NCBI GenBank assembly: GCA_013003465.1
Contig: JABDIZ010000083.1
Span: 1-25,481 of the forward strand
From: Rhodothermaceae bacterium
GTDB taxonomy: Bacteria > Bacteroidota > Rhodothermia > Rhodothermales > Rubricoccaceae
Reading direction: 5' to 3'
DNA length: 25,481 bases
The position numbers and the translations under genes were made by a program. Positions 1-6,170 of the stretch are shown here, in pieces. The notes under the pieces are model-generated. The model saw only the letters and a list, made by a program, of their open reading frames with translations, searched no databases and was not told the DNA's origin. Every line of letters starts with the position of its first letter. The first letter of the stretch is position 1.

Positions 1-708
1 ACTCGCCGCATCCTGTCGGCGGACGGTGGCCCAGAGGAACGCCGCCATGCCGAGGTACGTCACGGTGAGCGTCGGGACGGTCGTGCCGATCGGGAGGTCG
101 AACGTCGGCAGCCCGAGTAGCTCGCGCATCGAGGTCGTCGCGGTTGCAAGCAAGAACACGATACCGAACACAAACAGCCCGATGATGGCCCGACGGTTCC
201 CGGCCGAGCGGGCGATGCCCCGCTGCTGCTCCTCCCGGAAGAACCACACGAGCAGCACCACCGTGACGACGGCCTCGATCGCGATGGCGATGTACGGGGC
301 GCTGTCGTAGAGGCCGAGCCCGACCTCGGGTGTGTCGGCCCCGAACACGTGATGGGGGTGGCCGCTGAGGTAGTCCATTAGCGCGTGGACGCCGACCAGC
401 GCGGCCGTCGCCAGCCCGACGCGGCGGCTCCGGAAAAGCAAGGTGCCAAGAACCCCGAGGAGCGCCGTCCACCCCAGGATCGGTACGAGGTGATGGCTGA
501 AGACCAACTCGGCGCTCATGGACTGGAGCGTCGTGTCGAACAAGTCGCGGGGCTCGGTCGGCTCGAAACCGAGGAAGTGGAACACGAACCAGAGCAGGTC
601 CGGGAGTTGGGAGACGACGAGGTACCAGCCGAGGAGGGAGGTGGGAAACCGGCGGCCCGCTGTGTGCTGCTCAGCGATGAGGGCGGTGGCGAAGTGTCCA
701 GCGAGCAT
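1..708 (-). CDS. Multi-pass membrane protein, C-terminus beyond the left edge
   Basis: An open minus-strand frame runs from ATG at 708 to the left edge without a stop, giving at least 236 residues. It begins MLAGHFATALIAEQHTAG and has about six or seven hydrophobic segments. Histidines and an acidic residue lie in or near membrane segments (GHFATAL near the start, SQLPDLLW, SHHLVP, HALMDYLSGHPHH). This is loosely reminiscent of YdjM/DUF457-type inner-membrane proteins, but I do not claim that family. It is transcribed divergently from the HxlR regulator with only 28 bp between start codons. A promoter for it lies under two palindromic operators, so the regulator probably represses it. The plus-strand open frames over the same bases are shadows: the minus frame has coherent transmembrane composition and an unbroken reading frame. 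Confidence 0.7.
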   Translation of the reverse strand, partial: MLAGHFATALIAEQHTAGRRFPTSLLGWYLVVSQLPDLLWFVFHFLGFEPTEPRDLFDTTLQSMSAELVFSHHLVPILGWTALLGVLGTLLFRSRRVGLATAALVGVHALMDYLSGHPHHVFGADTPEVGLGLYDSAPYIAIAIEAVVTVVLLVWFFREEQQRGIARSAGNRRAIIGLFVFGIVFLLATATTSMRELLGLPTFDLPIGTTVPTLTVTYLGMAAFLWATVRRQDAAS

Positions 709-726
709 TGGGGCGGGAGGCTAATT

Positions 727-742
727 GACTTGCAACATGCAA
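727..742. promoter_or_regulatory. Operator 1, palindrome GACTTGC-N5-GCAA
   Basis: TTGC-N5-GCAA is a perfect inverted repeat (730-742) preceded by GAC. The same GACTTGC-N5-GCAA string recurs 41 bp downstream, close to four helical turns. It lies between the divergent membrane gene and the HxlR-family gene. HxlR proteins are dimeric winged-helix regulators that bind such inverted repeats near their own genes. Confidence 0.55.
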
Positions 743-1216
743 TCGACCCAGTCAGTATACCGTTTGCGACTTGCCGATCGCAAGCTATTTTCCGCCGTGC
801 TCGACGCGCTCCGCTCCACGTGCCCCATCGCCTCGTCGCTCGACCTGCTCGGCGACCGGTGGACACTCGTGGTCATGCGGGACGTGCTCCTTACGGGGTG
901 CCACACGTTCTCCGAGATCGGCACGGAGGAGGGAATCGCAACGAACGTGCTGGCCGATCGGCTCGCGCGCCTCACGGCGGTGGGCCTATTGGAGCGTCGT
1001 AAGTCCTCGCAGGACGGACGGCGACGGATCTACCTTCCCACCGAGCGCGGCATCGATCTGCTTCCAGTCTTGATGGAGTTGGTCGTTTGGGGCGACACGC
1101 ACACGCAGGGGCGAAACCAGGCCGAGTTTGCCGAGGCGATCCGGCGTGATCGGGGGGCGGTCCTCAAGCAGTTGGAGGTCCGGGCGAGGGGCTGGATCCG
1201 TGGGTCCACTCCGTGA
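737..1216 (+). CDS. HxlR-family (DUF24) winged-helix transcriptional regulator
   Basis: The core follows the HxlR pattern: a cysteine in CPIASSLDLLGDRW (Cys29), WTLVVMRDVLL, TFSEIG, then LADRLARLTAVGLLERR with a basic wing (DGRRRIYLPTERG) and a dimerisation-like ending LPVLMELVVWGDTH. The length (159 residues from ATG 737) is somewhat above the usual 110-150. GTG 797, just before the conserved Cys, would give a more typical N-terminus and place both operators outside the gene. TTG 725 is also open in frame. The gene is divergent from the membrane protein at the left edge and followed by an attC-like site. Many HxlR members respond to electrophiles or oxidants through the N-terminal Cys. The inducer here is unknown. 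Confidence 0.9.
   Translation: MQSTQSVYRLRLADRKLFSAVLDALRSTCPIASSLDLLGDRWTLVVMRDVLLTGCHTFSEIGTEEGIATNVLADRLARLTAVGLLERRKSSQDGRRRIYLPTERGIDLLPVLMELVVWGDTHTQGRNQAEFAEAIRRDRGAVLKQLEVRARGWIRGSTP
754..783 (-). promoter_or_regulatory. Putative sigma70-type promoter for the divergent membrane gene
   Basis: Read on the minus strand there is a -35-like TTGCGA (783-778), an 18-bp spacer and a -10-like TATACT (759-754). Transcription would start near 747, giving a leader of about 40 nt before ATG 708. Operator 2 overlaps the -35 box and operator 1 lies in the start and leader region, a typical layout for repression. The boxes are matches by eye only. Confidence 0.45.
768..784. promoter_or_regulatory. 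Operator 2, palindrome GACTTGC-N5-GCAAG
   Basis: This is the second copy of the motif, with a perfect CTTGC-N5-GCAAG inverted repeat at 770-784. It covers the -35-like box of the minus-strand promoter. If the regulator starts at GTG 797 rather than ATG 737, both operators are upstream of its coding region, which would suit autoregulation. Confidence 0.55.
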
Positions 1217-1264
1217 TGTGTATCGTCCGAGGTACGAGAGTACAGGCGCGTTGCCTACCCTTCG

Positions 1265-1393
1265 GGAGAACCCACCGCTGCAAACCGACACCACGCTCTA
1301 GCGTTCTTGCCTCGTCCGAGCGGCGATGCCTATAGTGCCTCGTCTCACCCGCCAGCCATCAGCGTGCTGCGGCTGAGCGGTCCACTGTTCTAC
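1265..1393 (+). other. attC-like recombination site 1
   Basis: The left core GGAGAAC (1265-1271) is complementary at 6 of 7 positions to the right core GTTCTAC (1387-1393). Inner arms pair imperfectly: 1276-1297 against 1361-1380, including CACGCT with AGCGTG. The left arm carries extra bases, as attC sites do. GGCTGAG starts 16 bases before GTT. The right end is identical for about 31 bases to that of the site at 5510-5630. The cores depart from the usual RYYYAAC/GTTRRRY. Confidence 0.7.
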
Positions 1394-1419
1394 CGCTCCT
1401 CCAGACCTGCAAGCTGGCC

Positions 1420-2103
1420 ATGAGCGACGATCATCCCGTCAAATCGAATCACGCTTCAAGTACTCGAAGCTACCTCTGGTCCGGAGCTGCGGCAGGTGCC
1501 GTCTCCGCCTTCGTCTTCACGATCATCCATGACCTCTTCATTAGCGACATCTGGTTCTCAGTCCTCTTCATGATGATCGCCGGGGCCGTCTGCGGCCTGG
1601 GTCTCGGATGGTCCTACGGGCTACTCTTCGAAGTGCCCTCGACCAAAAGCTGGGTGCGCTACAACCTGCTCTACGTCGCGATGTTCGGGCTGCTTGGGGC
1701 CGCGTCGGTACTCGTCTATGAACCCGTGACGACGATGGCCGCCGTCGTTGCAGCCAATGCGCCTCCGAACGAGTTGTTTGCGCAGGCGATGCCGTTGACG
1801 CTCGGGTTCACGGTGGCGATGGCGCTTCTTGTGAGTGTACTCTACGGTCGCAGTTGGTGGCACTTTGGGGCGATCCTGCTGACGTGCACGCTGCTGGTTC
1901 TGCTGCTGGGGCTCAACGTCTCAGCAATTGGCCTGGTGTACATTCCGAGCGGCTCGGTCTATGTGATTGCGGAGTTATTCGGCCTGATCGTGGCTCTGAA
2001 TGTGGTCTATGTGGCCGTGTTCATCGGGTTCGAGCGGAAGCGTTTCATACGAGGGACGGTGACGACGGCCTCGTCATCTGACAGCATACACCACGCGGTA
2101 TAA
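1420..2103 (+). CDS. Six-span integral membrane protein, unknown function
   Basis: The frame encodes 227 residues. About six hydrophobic segments are visible, roughly residues 18-38, 44-65, 81-103, 122-143, 147-170 and 181-203, with short polar loops and a Ser/Thr-rich cytosolic tail. I recognise no family and see no catalytic motif. ATG 1420 lies 27 nt after the attC right core, so the leader is very short, which is typical of integron cassettes. The stop codon TAA sits inside the left core (GTATAAC) of the next attC site, so gene and recombination site overlap by six bases, another common cassette trait. No promoter is evident within the cassette; it may depend on readthrough. Confidence 0.8.
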   Translation: MSDDHPVKSNHASSTRSYLWSGAAAGAVSAFVFTIIHDLFISDIWFSVLFMMIAGAVCGLGLGWSYGLLFEVPSTKSWVRYNLLYVAMFGLLGAASVLVYEPVTTMAAVVAANAPPNELFAQAMPLTLGFTVAMALLVSVLYGRSWWHFGAILLTCTLLVLLLGLNVSAIGLVYIPSGSVYVIAELFGLIVALNVVYVAVFIGFERKRFIRGTVTTASSSDSIHHAV

Positions 2104-2217
2104 CCCATCACTCAAGCCGGCAACGGGCTCGGCGGCCTTGCTTCGCTCCAGCAAGAGTGTTTCCTTGCCTCGTACCAGCGGCGCGCTGCGCGTTGCGGCT
2201 TAGTTCTACCGTTATGT
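2098..2217 (+). other. attC-like recombination site 2 (most canonical)
   Basis: The left core GTATAAC (2098-2104) faces the right core GTTATGT (2211-2217). The inner left arm CTCAAGCCGGCAACG (2111-2125) pairs with CGTTGCGGCTTAG (2191-2203), leaving an unpaired G, the classic extrahelical base of attC. The right arm resembles the GCGGCTTAAC...GTTA end of class 1 integron attC sites. Spacing from GGCTTAG to GTT is 14 rather than 16. Confidence 0.8.
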
Positions 2218-2275
2218 GCACGCGCCTCGTCAACGTGCTGCTGCTCTGACCGCCGAGCCTATTCATTAGCTGGCT

Positions 2276-2857
2276 ATGGAAACGGCGCCTTTCTACATCC
2301 TGCTCTTCGTCCACCTCAGCGGCCTGATCTTGGGGTTCGGGGCGGTGCTCGTCACCGACCTCTACGGCCTGCTCTGGATCCGGGACCGGGTGCGCTTCCC
2401 CCAGGTCGTCCGCGTGAGCGGGGTGACGGAGAGGTTCATCTGGGCCGGCTGGGGCCTCATGGTAGCGGCGGGCATCCCCCTCCTCGTCCTCAAGGGCGTG
2501 ATCGACAACCTGCTGATCGTCAAGCTCTTCTTCGTCATCCTCATCGGCCTCAACGGCCTCCCGCTGCACGTGCTCCAGAAGCAGGTGCGGGGCTACGAGG
2601 AGGGCGACGCTGTGCCGACGCTTACTCTGTTCCGGCTCACGCTCGCGCTCTTCGTGTCCCAACTCGCTTGGTGGAGCGCCGTCCTGATCGGGTTCCTGCA
2701 CCGCCACGTGCAGACGGTCATCGAGTGGCCGGACACGCCGTGGCTGCTGATCGGGCTCGTCGTCGCGATCCTTCTCGCCCTTTGGGCGAGCGGCGAGGTG
2801 CTGATCAGGAGGAATAGGGCGGCAGCGGACGACGTGAAGGAGAAGATCACGCCGTGA
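2276..2857 (+). CDS. Integral membrane protein, unknown function
   Basis: The frame encodes 193 residues. Five hydrophobic spans are visible at about residues 5-28, 53-73, 78-98, 121-145 and 157-176, with a short charged tail. The first span holds FVHLSGLILGFGAVL, with His13 in the membrane. This is vaguely similar to DUF2269-like or cytochrome-b-like small membrane proteins, but the resemblance is too weak to name. It is the only gene of its cassette, starting 59 nt after the preceding right core and followed by about 80 nt and then the next attC-like site. Its codon use is strongly GC-rich, unlike the more AT-containing six-span gene before it, which suggests separate origins. Confidence 0.8.
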   Translation: METAPFYILLFVHLSGLILGFGAVLVTDLYGLLWIRDRVRFPQVVRVSGVTERFIWAGWGLMVAAGIPLLVLKGVIDNLLIVKLFFVILIGLNGLPLHVLQKQVRGYEEGDAVPTLTLFRLTLALFVSQLAWWSAVLIGFLHRHVQTVIEWPDTPWLLIGLVVAILLALWASGEVLIRRNRAAADDVKEKITP

Positions 2858-2934
2858 CCCGAAGCGCTCACGCTGCAGGGGGTGATAGCGCGGCAGACCT
2901 CGGGAGGGGAGCGGGTGGTATAACCGTCGGGTGC

Positions 2935-3068
2935 GCATACCCCGCGGCTGCAGGCGGACGCAGGGCTTCACGGTCTTGCCTCGCACGAACGCCGCCACGA
3001 TCTTTCAACACGTTCCACCGCCGGCGCGGCCCTGCGCCGCTGAGCCGCTGAGCCGCAAGCTGTTACGG
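2935..3068 (+). other. attC-like recombination site 3
   Basis: The left core is degenerate (GCATACC, 2935-2941) but keeps the family spacing of six bases to CTGCA. CGCAGGGC (2959-2966) pairs perfectly with GCCCTGCG (3029-3036). CGCTGAG (3046-3052) starts 16 bases before the right core GTTACGG (3062-3068). The right arm contains a tandem duplication of an eight-base GCTGAGCC unit. A GTATAAC at 2918-2924 is an alternative left core. Confidence 0.6.
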
Positions 3069-3118
3069 CGGACGATAGATTGGACGCGAGGATCAATCCA
3101 TGCCTGGGGCTGGACACT

Positions 3119-3691
3119 ATGCGAAGCACGGCATCTTGCTTTTCATCTGATCGAGAACGGCGGCTCTGGATCTGGACCCTCGCTGTCGTGGCAGCGATCT
3201 ACGCGACCCTCGGCCTAGCGTCGATACTAGCTGAGATTCTGTATCACCAAGGCCTGAGCGCAGTCGTCTTCCTCGTCTGTATGCTCCTGATCGGAGTGGC
3301 CATCCTGACACAGGGCTTGAGGGTGCGGCCGGGCGGTCGTGAGGTCGGCGTTGGGATGGGCGTCGCGGTCGTCTACTTCTTCATGTTCTTCCGCATGGCG
3401 ATTCCAGAGCGCAGCCATCTCATCGAGTACAGCGTGGTGGCCGTCCTCGTCTATGAGGCGCTCACGGAGCGAGTCAGTCAGGGGCGACGCGTCCCCGTAC
3501 CCGCCTTGCTGGCGATTCTGGCGACGTCGCTGGTCGGAGCCCTCGACGAAGGCATTCAGATGTTCTTCCCGACCCGCGTGTTCGACCCCGTCGATATCCT
3601 GTTCAACGTCCTGGCCGCTGTGATGGCGGTGCTTGCCGTGGCGGTACTGCGTTGGGCGCAGCAGTGGGGGCGCAACGCTCAAAGGGATTAA
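3119..3691 (+). CDS. VanZ-like membrane protein
   Basis: From ATG 3119 the protein has 190 residues with about five spans. The second half carries the VanZ signature: His100 and Glu103 in SHLIEY, Asp143-Glu144-x2-Gln147 in LDEGIQ, Arg153 in PTRVFD, Asp159 and Asn163 in VDILFN. VanZ proteins confer low-level teicoplanin resistance in enterococci; related proteins are common and mostly of unknown role at the envelope. Family membership is well supported, but a resistance role is not implied. A TTG at 3080 would add 13 residues. ATG 3119 is preferred because the added part is not hydrophobic or conserved-looking. It shares its cassette with the outer-membrane-like protein downstream, with no recognisable attC between them. 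Confidence 0.82.
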   Translation: MRSTASCFSSDRERRLWIWTLAVVAAIYATLGLASILAEILYHQGLSAVVFLVCMLLIGVAILTQGLRVRPGGREVGVGMGVAVVYFFMFFRMAIPERSHLIEYSVVAVLVYEALTERVSQGRRVPVPALLAILATSLVGALDEGIQMFFPTRVFDPVDILFNVLAAVMAVLAVAVLRWAQQWGRNAQRD

Positions 3692-3779
3692 GAGATCGGT
3701 GCGCCCCGTCGCCATATTACTCAGACCAGCAGAACCCGACGCGGTATTCGCTTTACCAGCCCCTACCTTCACCGTAGCG

Positions 3780-4313
3780 ATGACCTCCCTCCATTATACC
3801 GTACTGCTTGTTGCGCTAGTACTGGGTAGTGATTATGCCAACGCCCAGGGCGCTTCGACGGAGGACTTCGTGTTCGATGGATACACCCTGGGAGCAGTAG
3901 TGCGTGTGCTGGAAGGCGGGGACCAAGTGCACCTCGTTCTCCCGTTCAGCGAGGCGCGCGTGCCCCTAGAGCGCACAGCCACGTTCGTCTATGGGGGCCA
4001 CGTGTTGTGGGGCGTGACGGGGTTCTTTGCAGAGTGGAACTTCACGGGCGGCGTCATGGTGGAGCCGCTTCCGGGGGTCGGTGTTCGCGCGATGGCACAC
4101 GCAGGCACGTTCTTTTTCGACAACGTCTCGCTGACAGGTTCGTTGGGTGTGACCCTGAACGTTCCCGTCGGGAGGGGTCGTACGCTCTCGCTCGAAGCCG
4201 AGGTGCTGTACCGCCGCTCGGAGGACCTAGTGGACTTCGTCTCGTTCCAGGACGTTGAGGCACTCACGCTCGACGGCGTCGGGGTTGGCGTCGGGGTTGG
4301 GTTGCGTCTCTAG
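3780..4313 (+). CDS. Small outer-membrane beta-barrel-like protein
   Basis: From ATG 3780 there are 177 residues. A signal peptide (MTSLHYTVLLVALVLG...ANAQ, cut near residue 23) is followed by alternating hydrophobic/polar strands and glycine turns, ending in GLRL, the pattern of a compact outer-membrane barrel of roughly eight strands. The frame is open upstream to 3633, inside the VanZ-like gene, but the signal peptide fixes the start. Near the C-terminus a 12-bp unit GGCGTCGGGGTT is tandemly repeated (4275-4298), encoding GVGV twice, a possible slippage site. The gap of 88 bp to the VanZ-like gene has no attC structure, so the two may travel as one cassette or a site may have been lost. 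No specific family recognised. Confidence 0.72.
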   Translation: MTSLHYTVLLVALVLGSDYANAQGASTEDFVFDGYTLGAVVRVLEGGDQVHLVLPFSEARVPLERTATFVYGGHVLWGVTGFFAEWNFTGGVMVEPLPGVGVRAMAHAGTFFFDNVSLTGSLGVTLNVPVGRGRTLSLEAEVLYRRSEDLVDFVSFQDVEALTLDGVGVGVGVGLRL

Positions 4314-4419
4314 CAGAGGCGGGGTCGCCTGCTGGACACAAACGACGGCCTCCGCCCATCTCCACCAGATCATCGCCTTAATCGCTTTGGCTCGGTTCGG
4401 CGACTGTGCTCGGTCAGCC

Positions 4420-4439
4420 CCCTCGCGCTTGGGCGAGGG
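4420..4439 (+). terminator. Hairpin downstream of the barrel gene, possible terminator
   Basis: CCCTCGC and GCGAGGG form a perfect 7-bp stem with a six-base loop, 107 nt after the stop codon and before the attC-like site. It lacks a clear T-run (ATATTGT follows), so termination is uncertain. The rest of 4314-4497 shows no gene. Confidence 0.3.
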
Positions 4440-4497
4440 ATATTGTACGCGACGGAGCGAGGCCTCCTCGACGAGGATACCGGCCTAGCAATGCGCC

Positions 4498-4621
4498 CTA
4501 AAACCTGCGGCTGCACGCCGACAAAGCGCTTTTCCGCCTTGCTTCGTCCGACCGCCATCGCTGATATTGCCTAGTTCGACCGGCTCGCTTGGTTTCGCGG
4601 GTGAGCCGCCTTTTGTTCTAC
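4498..4621 (+). other. attC-like recombination site 4
   Basis: The left core CTAAAAC (4498-4504) faces the right core GTTCTAC (4615-4621), complementary at 5 of 7 positions. Six bases separate the left AAC from CTGCA, and GGGTGAG (4599-4605) starts 16 bases before GTT, as in sites 1, 3 and 5. CGGCTGCACGCCGAC in the left arm matches the family consensus and pairs with the right arm with bulges. Confidence 0.68.
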
Positions 4622-4673
4622 CGCCCACACCGACGACTCGCGTCCATCACACTACGCGCTGGACCAGAGATCG

Positions 4674-5267
4674 ATGGCAAGGCATATGTCAGAAGAAGCC
4701 CCGACGTTCTTCCCCGAAGCGGCCGACTTTCGGGCCTGGCTCGACGAGCACCACCTGTCGGCGGACCATCTCTGGGTGGGGTACTACAAGAAGGCCACGG
4801 GTACGCCCTCGGTCACCTGGGAAGACACCGTCGCCGAAGCGCTCTGCTACGGCTGGATCGACGGGATTCGAAAGTCGCGTGACGACGAGAGTTATATGAT
4901 CCGCTTCACACCCCGGAAGCCGAAGAGCGTGTGGAGTCAGCGGAACATCGATCTTGTGGAGCGGCTGACGGCGCAAGGGCGGATGAAGCCCGAGGGGTTG
5001 GCAGCCTTCGCCCATAAAGACGTCCATCCGGACAGCGGATATCGAGTCGCTGACCTCACCGCAGAACTCACAGGCGACATGATCGAGCGCTTCAAGGCTA
5101 CCGGCGGCGCTTGGGAGTTCTACCAAGAGCAGCCGCCGGGGTATCGGCGTCACGCGGCCCGATGGGTCATGGGCGCGAAGCGCGAAGCGACACGACACCG
5201 TCGACTCTCGACGCTGATCGACGACTCAGGGAACCGACTGCGGATCAAGCAGCTTCGTAAGGGCTGA
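4674..5267 (+). CDS. YdeI/OmpD-associated family protein
   Basis: The frame encodes 197 residues. The YdeI-family pattern is clear: FRAWLDEHH near the N-terminus, LWVGYYKKATG, then ALCYGWIDGIRK (about 57-67) and RFTPRKPKSVWSQRN (77-91), followed by helical segments and a basic C-terminus (KREATRHRR). E. coli YdeI has been linked to resistance to polymyxin and other stresses, but the biochemical role of the family is unknown. It is a cytosolic protein without signal peptide or membrane span. A second ATG at 4686 is equally plausible as the start. It occupies the cassette after site 4. Its stop codon lies within a GGGCTGAG string that resembles the right arm of attC sites. Confidence 0.85.
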   Translation: MARHMSEEAPTFFPEAADFRAWLDEHHLSADHLWVGYYKKATGTPSVTWEDTVAEALCYGWIDGIRKSRDDESYMIRFTPRKPKSVWSQRNIDLVERLTAQGRMKPEGLAAFAHKDVHPDSGYRVADLTAELTGDMIERFKATGGAWEFYQEQPPGYRRHAARWVMGAKREATRHRRLSTLIDDSGNRLRIKQLRKG

Positions 5268-5284
5268 GGAGCTAGACGTTAGAT
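5261..5284 (+). other. Possible degenerate attC right end
   Basis: GGCTGAG (5262-5268) starts exactly 16 bases before GTTAGAT (5278-5284), the same spacing as in five of the six full sites. GTTAGAT fits the canonical integron core GTTRRRY better than any other site here. A matching left half should lie inside the YdeI-like coding region and is not recognisable, so the site may be decayed or truncated. Confidence 0.4.
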
Positions 5285-5314
5285 TGATTTCCCAGCACCA
5301 CGTCAAGGCGACGC

Positions 5315-5389
5315 ATGCTGATCGGACTACTGGTGCTCGTAGCCTCCGTGGGCTTGCTGATGATCTATCACCAAGGCGGGACAAGATGA
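5315..5389 (+). CDS. 24-residue single-span membrane micropeptide
   Basis: ATG 5315 encodes a 24-residue peptide consisting almost entirely of one hydrophobic helix (LIGLLVLVASVGLLMIY) ended by HQGGTR, a positively charged tail. Its stop codon TGA overlaps the ATG of the next micro-ORF (ATGA), a sign of translational coupling. Size and composition resemble small membrane toxins or regulatory membrane peptides, but no family is recognised. It could instead be the N-terminal half of one small protein split by a frameshift. Confidence 0.4.
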   Translation: MLIGLLVLVASVGLLMIYHQGGTR

Positions 5390-5481
5390 TCGAGCAGGAC
5401 GAATCGACGCAGCCGTGGCGGCAGATCAGCCGAACGCCGTACCTCGAAGTCACCGCGGCGGGCACGAAATGGCTCCGGTGA
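5386..5481 (+). CDS. 31-residue soluble micro-ORF overlapping the membrane micropeptide
   Basis: ATG 5386 overlaps the preceding stop codon by ATGA and encodes 31 mostly polar residues (MIEQDESTQPWRQ...GTKWLR). No homology is recognised. The attC-like site begins 28 bp after its stop, the position expected of the last gene in a cassette. The frame is open upstream to 5284, but that extension lacks a better start. It may be the C-terminal half of a split gene rather than an independent product. Confidence 0.35.
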   Translation: MIEQDESTQPWRQISRTPYLEVTAAGTKWLR

Positions 5482-5509
5482 GTCGCCCGCGCGACCGCTG
5501 TGCTCGTGG

Positions 5510-5630
5510 GCGGAACCCACCGCTGCAGACCGACAGCACGCCGTAGCGTTTTCGCCTCCTTCCGCCTCGGCGTATCCTGCGGCTCGCCCCAGTCGTCAGC
5601 GTGCTGCGGCTGAGCGGTCCACTGTTACAC
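5510..5630 (+). other. attC-like recombination site 5
   Basis: The left core GCGGAAC (5510-5516) faces the right core GTTACAC (5624-5630). The left arm CCGCTGCAGACCGACAGCAC pairs with GTGCTGCGGCTGAGCGG with two bulged positions. GGCTGAG (5608-5614) starts 16 bases before GTT. The right end matches site 1 exactly for about 31 bases up to the core, and diverges within the core itself. Confidence 0.72.
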
Positions 5631-5651
5631 GGGCACTCCACCATCGGCGCC

Positions 5652-5996
5652 ATGAAGTACGTCTGGACCGCCCTCGTCATCTTGGGCTGCACCGGGTGCG
5701 CGGAGATCGTCCCCACCTGCAGTCTGTGCACGGGTCTGGGAGGCGCCTGGTTGCCGGACTCCGGGACCTGTGCGGACACGTGCGAGGAGCAGGCCGAGGG
5801 CGTTCTATGCGTTGAACGGGTGTGTCCGCGCAACGCCCCCGCCACTCGCGCGGAGGCCACGACCTGCGAGGCATGCATCCTCGTCGACGGGGCGTGGGAC
5901 ATGGAGGCCCGGGTCTGTACCGCGGCCTGTACGGGCGACTCTTGCTTCACCACGCGCTGCCCGGATGGCCCCGACCCACCGCGCGACGCACCCTGA
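5652..5996 (+). CDS. Cysteine-rich lipoprotein with a duplicated six-Cys unit
   Basis: From ATG 5652 there are 114 residues. The N-terminus MKYVWTALVILGCTGC is a lipoprotein signal peptide, with Cys13 or Cys16 as the lipidated residue. The rest contains two copies of a unit with pattern C-x2-C-x4-GAW-x6-C-x3-C-x(4 or 8)-C-x4-CP (about residues 23-59 and 72-104), so twelve cysteines probably form disulfides outside the cytoplasm. The spacing up to the fourth cysteine is identical in both copies, which indicates internal duplication. The C-terminus is Pro/Asp-rich. No known family recognised. It is the only gene of its cassette, and its start is 22 nt after the previous attC right core. Confidence 0.75.
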   Translation: MKYVWTALVILGCTGCAEIVPTCSLCTGLGGAWLPDSGTCADTCEEQAEGVLCVERVCPRNAPATRAEATTCEACILVDGAWDMEARVCTAACTGDSCFTTRCPDGPDPPRDAP

Positions 5997-6170
5997 GCCG
6001 CCCACCGATGGGGAAGACGGGGCATCGAGGTCGGAGAGCACACATTCGGTCACGAGGAAGGAGCACTGAGGACTGCGGGACGTTCCCGTTCGTGATAGTC
6101 TGGCGGAAGAAGCGCCGCGTGTGGAAGGTGGCGAGGGCGATCAGCTATGGACACGGAGGAGGTGGACGGC

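Noticed and set aside
725..761. TTGACT (725-730) as a plus-strand -35 box for the HxlR gene
   Set aside because: No acceptable -10 lies 16-18 bases downstream; TATACC is 25 bases away. TTGCGA (764-769) with TATTTT (786-791) is a better but still weak option.
756..766. Bacteroides-type promoter TA-N-TTTG near the HxlR gene
   Set aside because: The spacing is off by one and there is no matching upstream TTTG box at the right distance.
385..1002. Plus-strand open frame covering the left-edge membrane gene and part of the HxlR gene
   Set aside because: Charged low-complexity product; the minus-strand frame has coherent membrane segments and the overlapping HxlR frame is clearly real.
3692..3779. 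attC site between the VanZ-like and barrel genes
   Set aside because: Only 88 bp, with no complementary cores and no GGCTGAG-to-GTT spacing.
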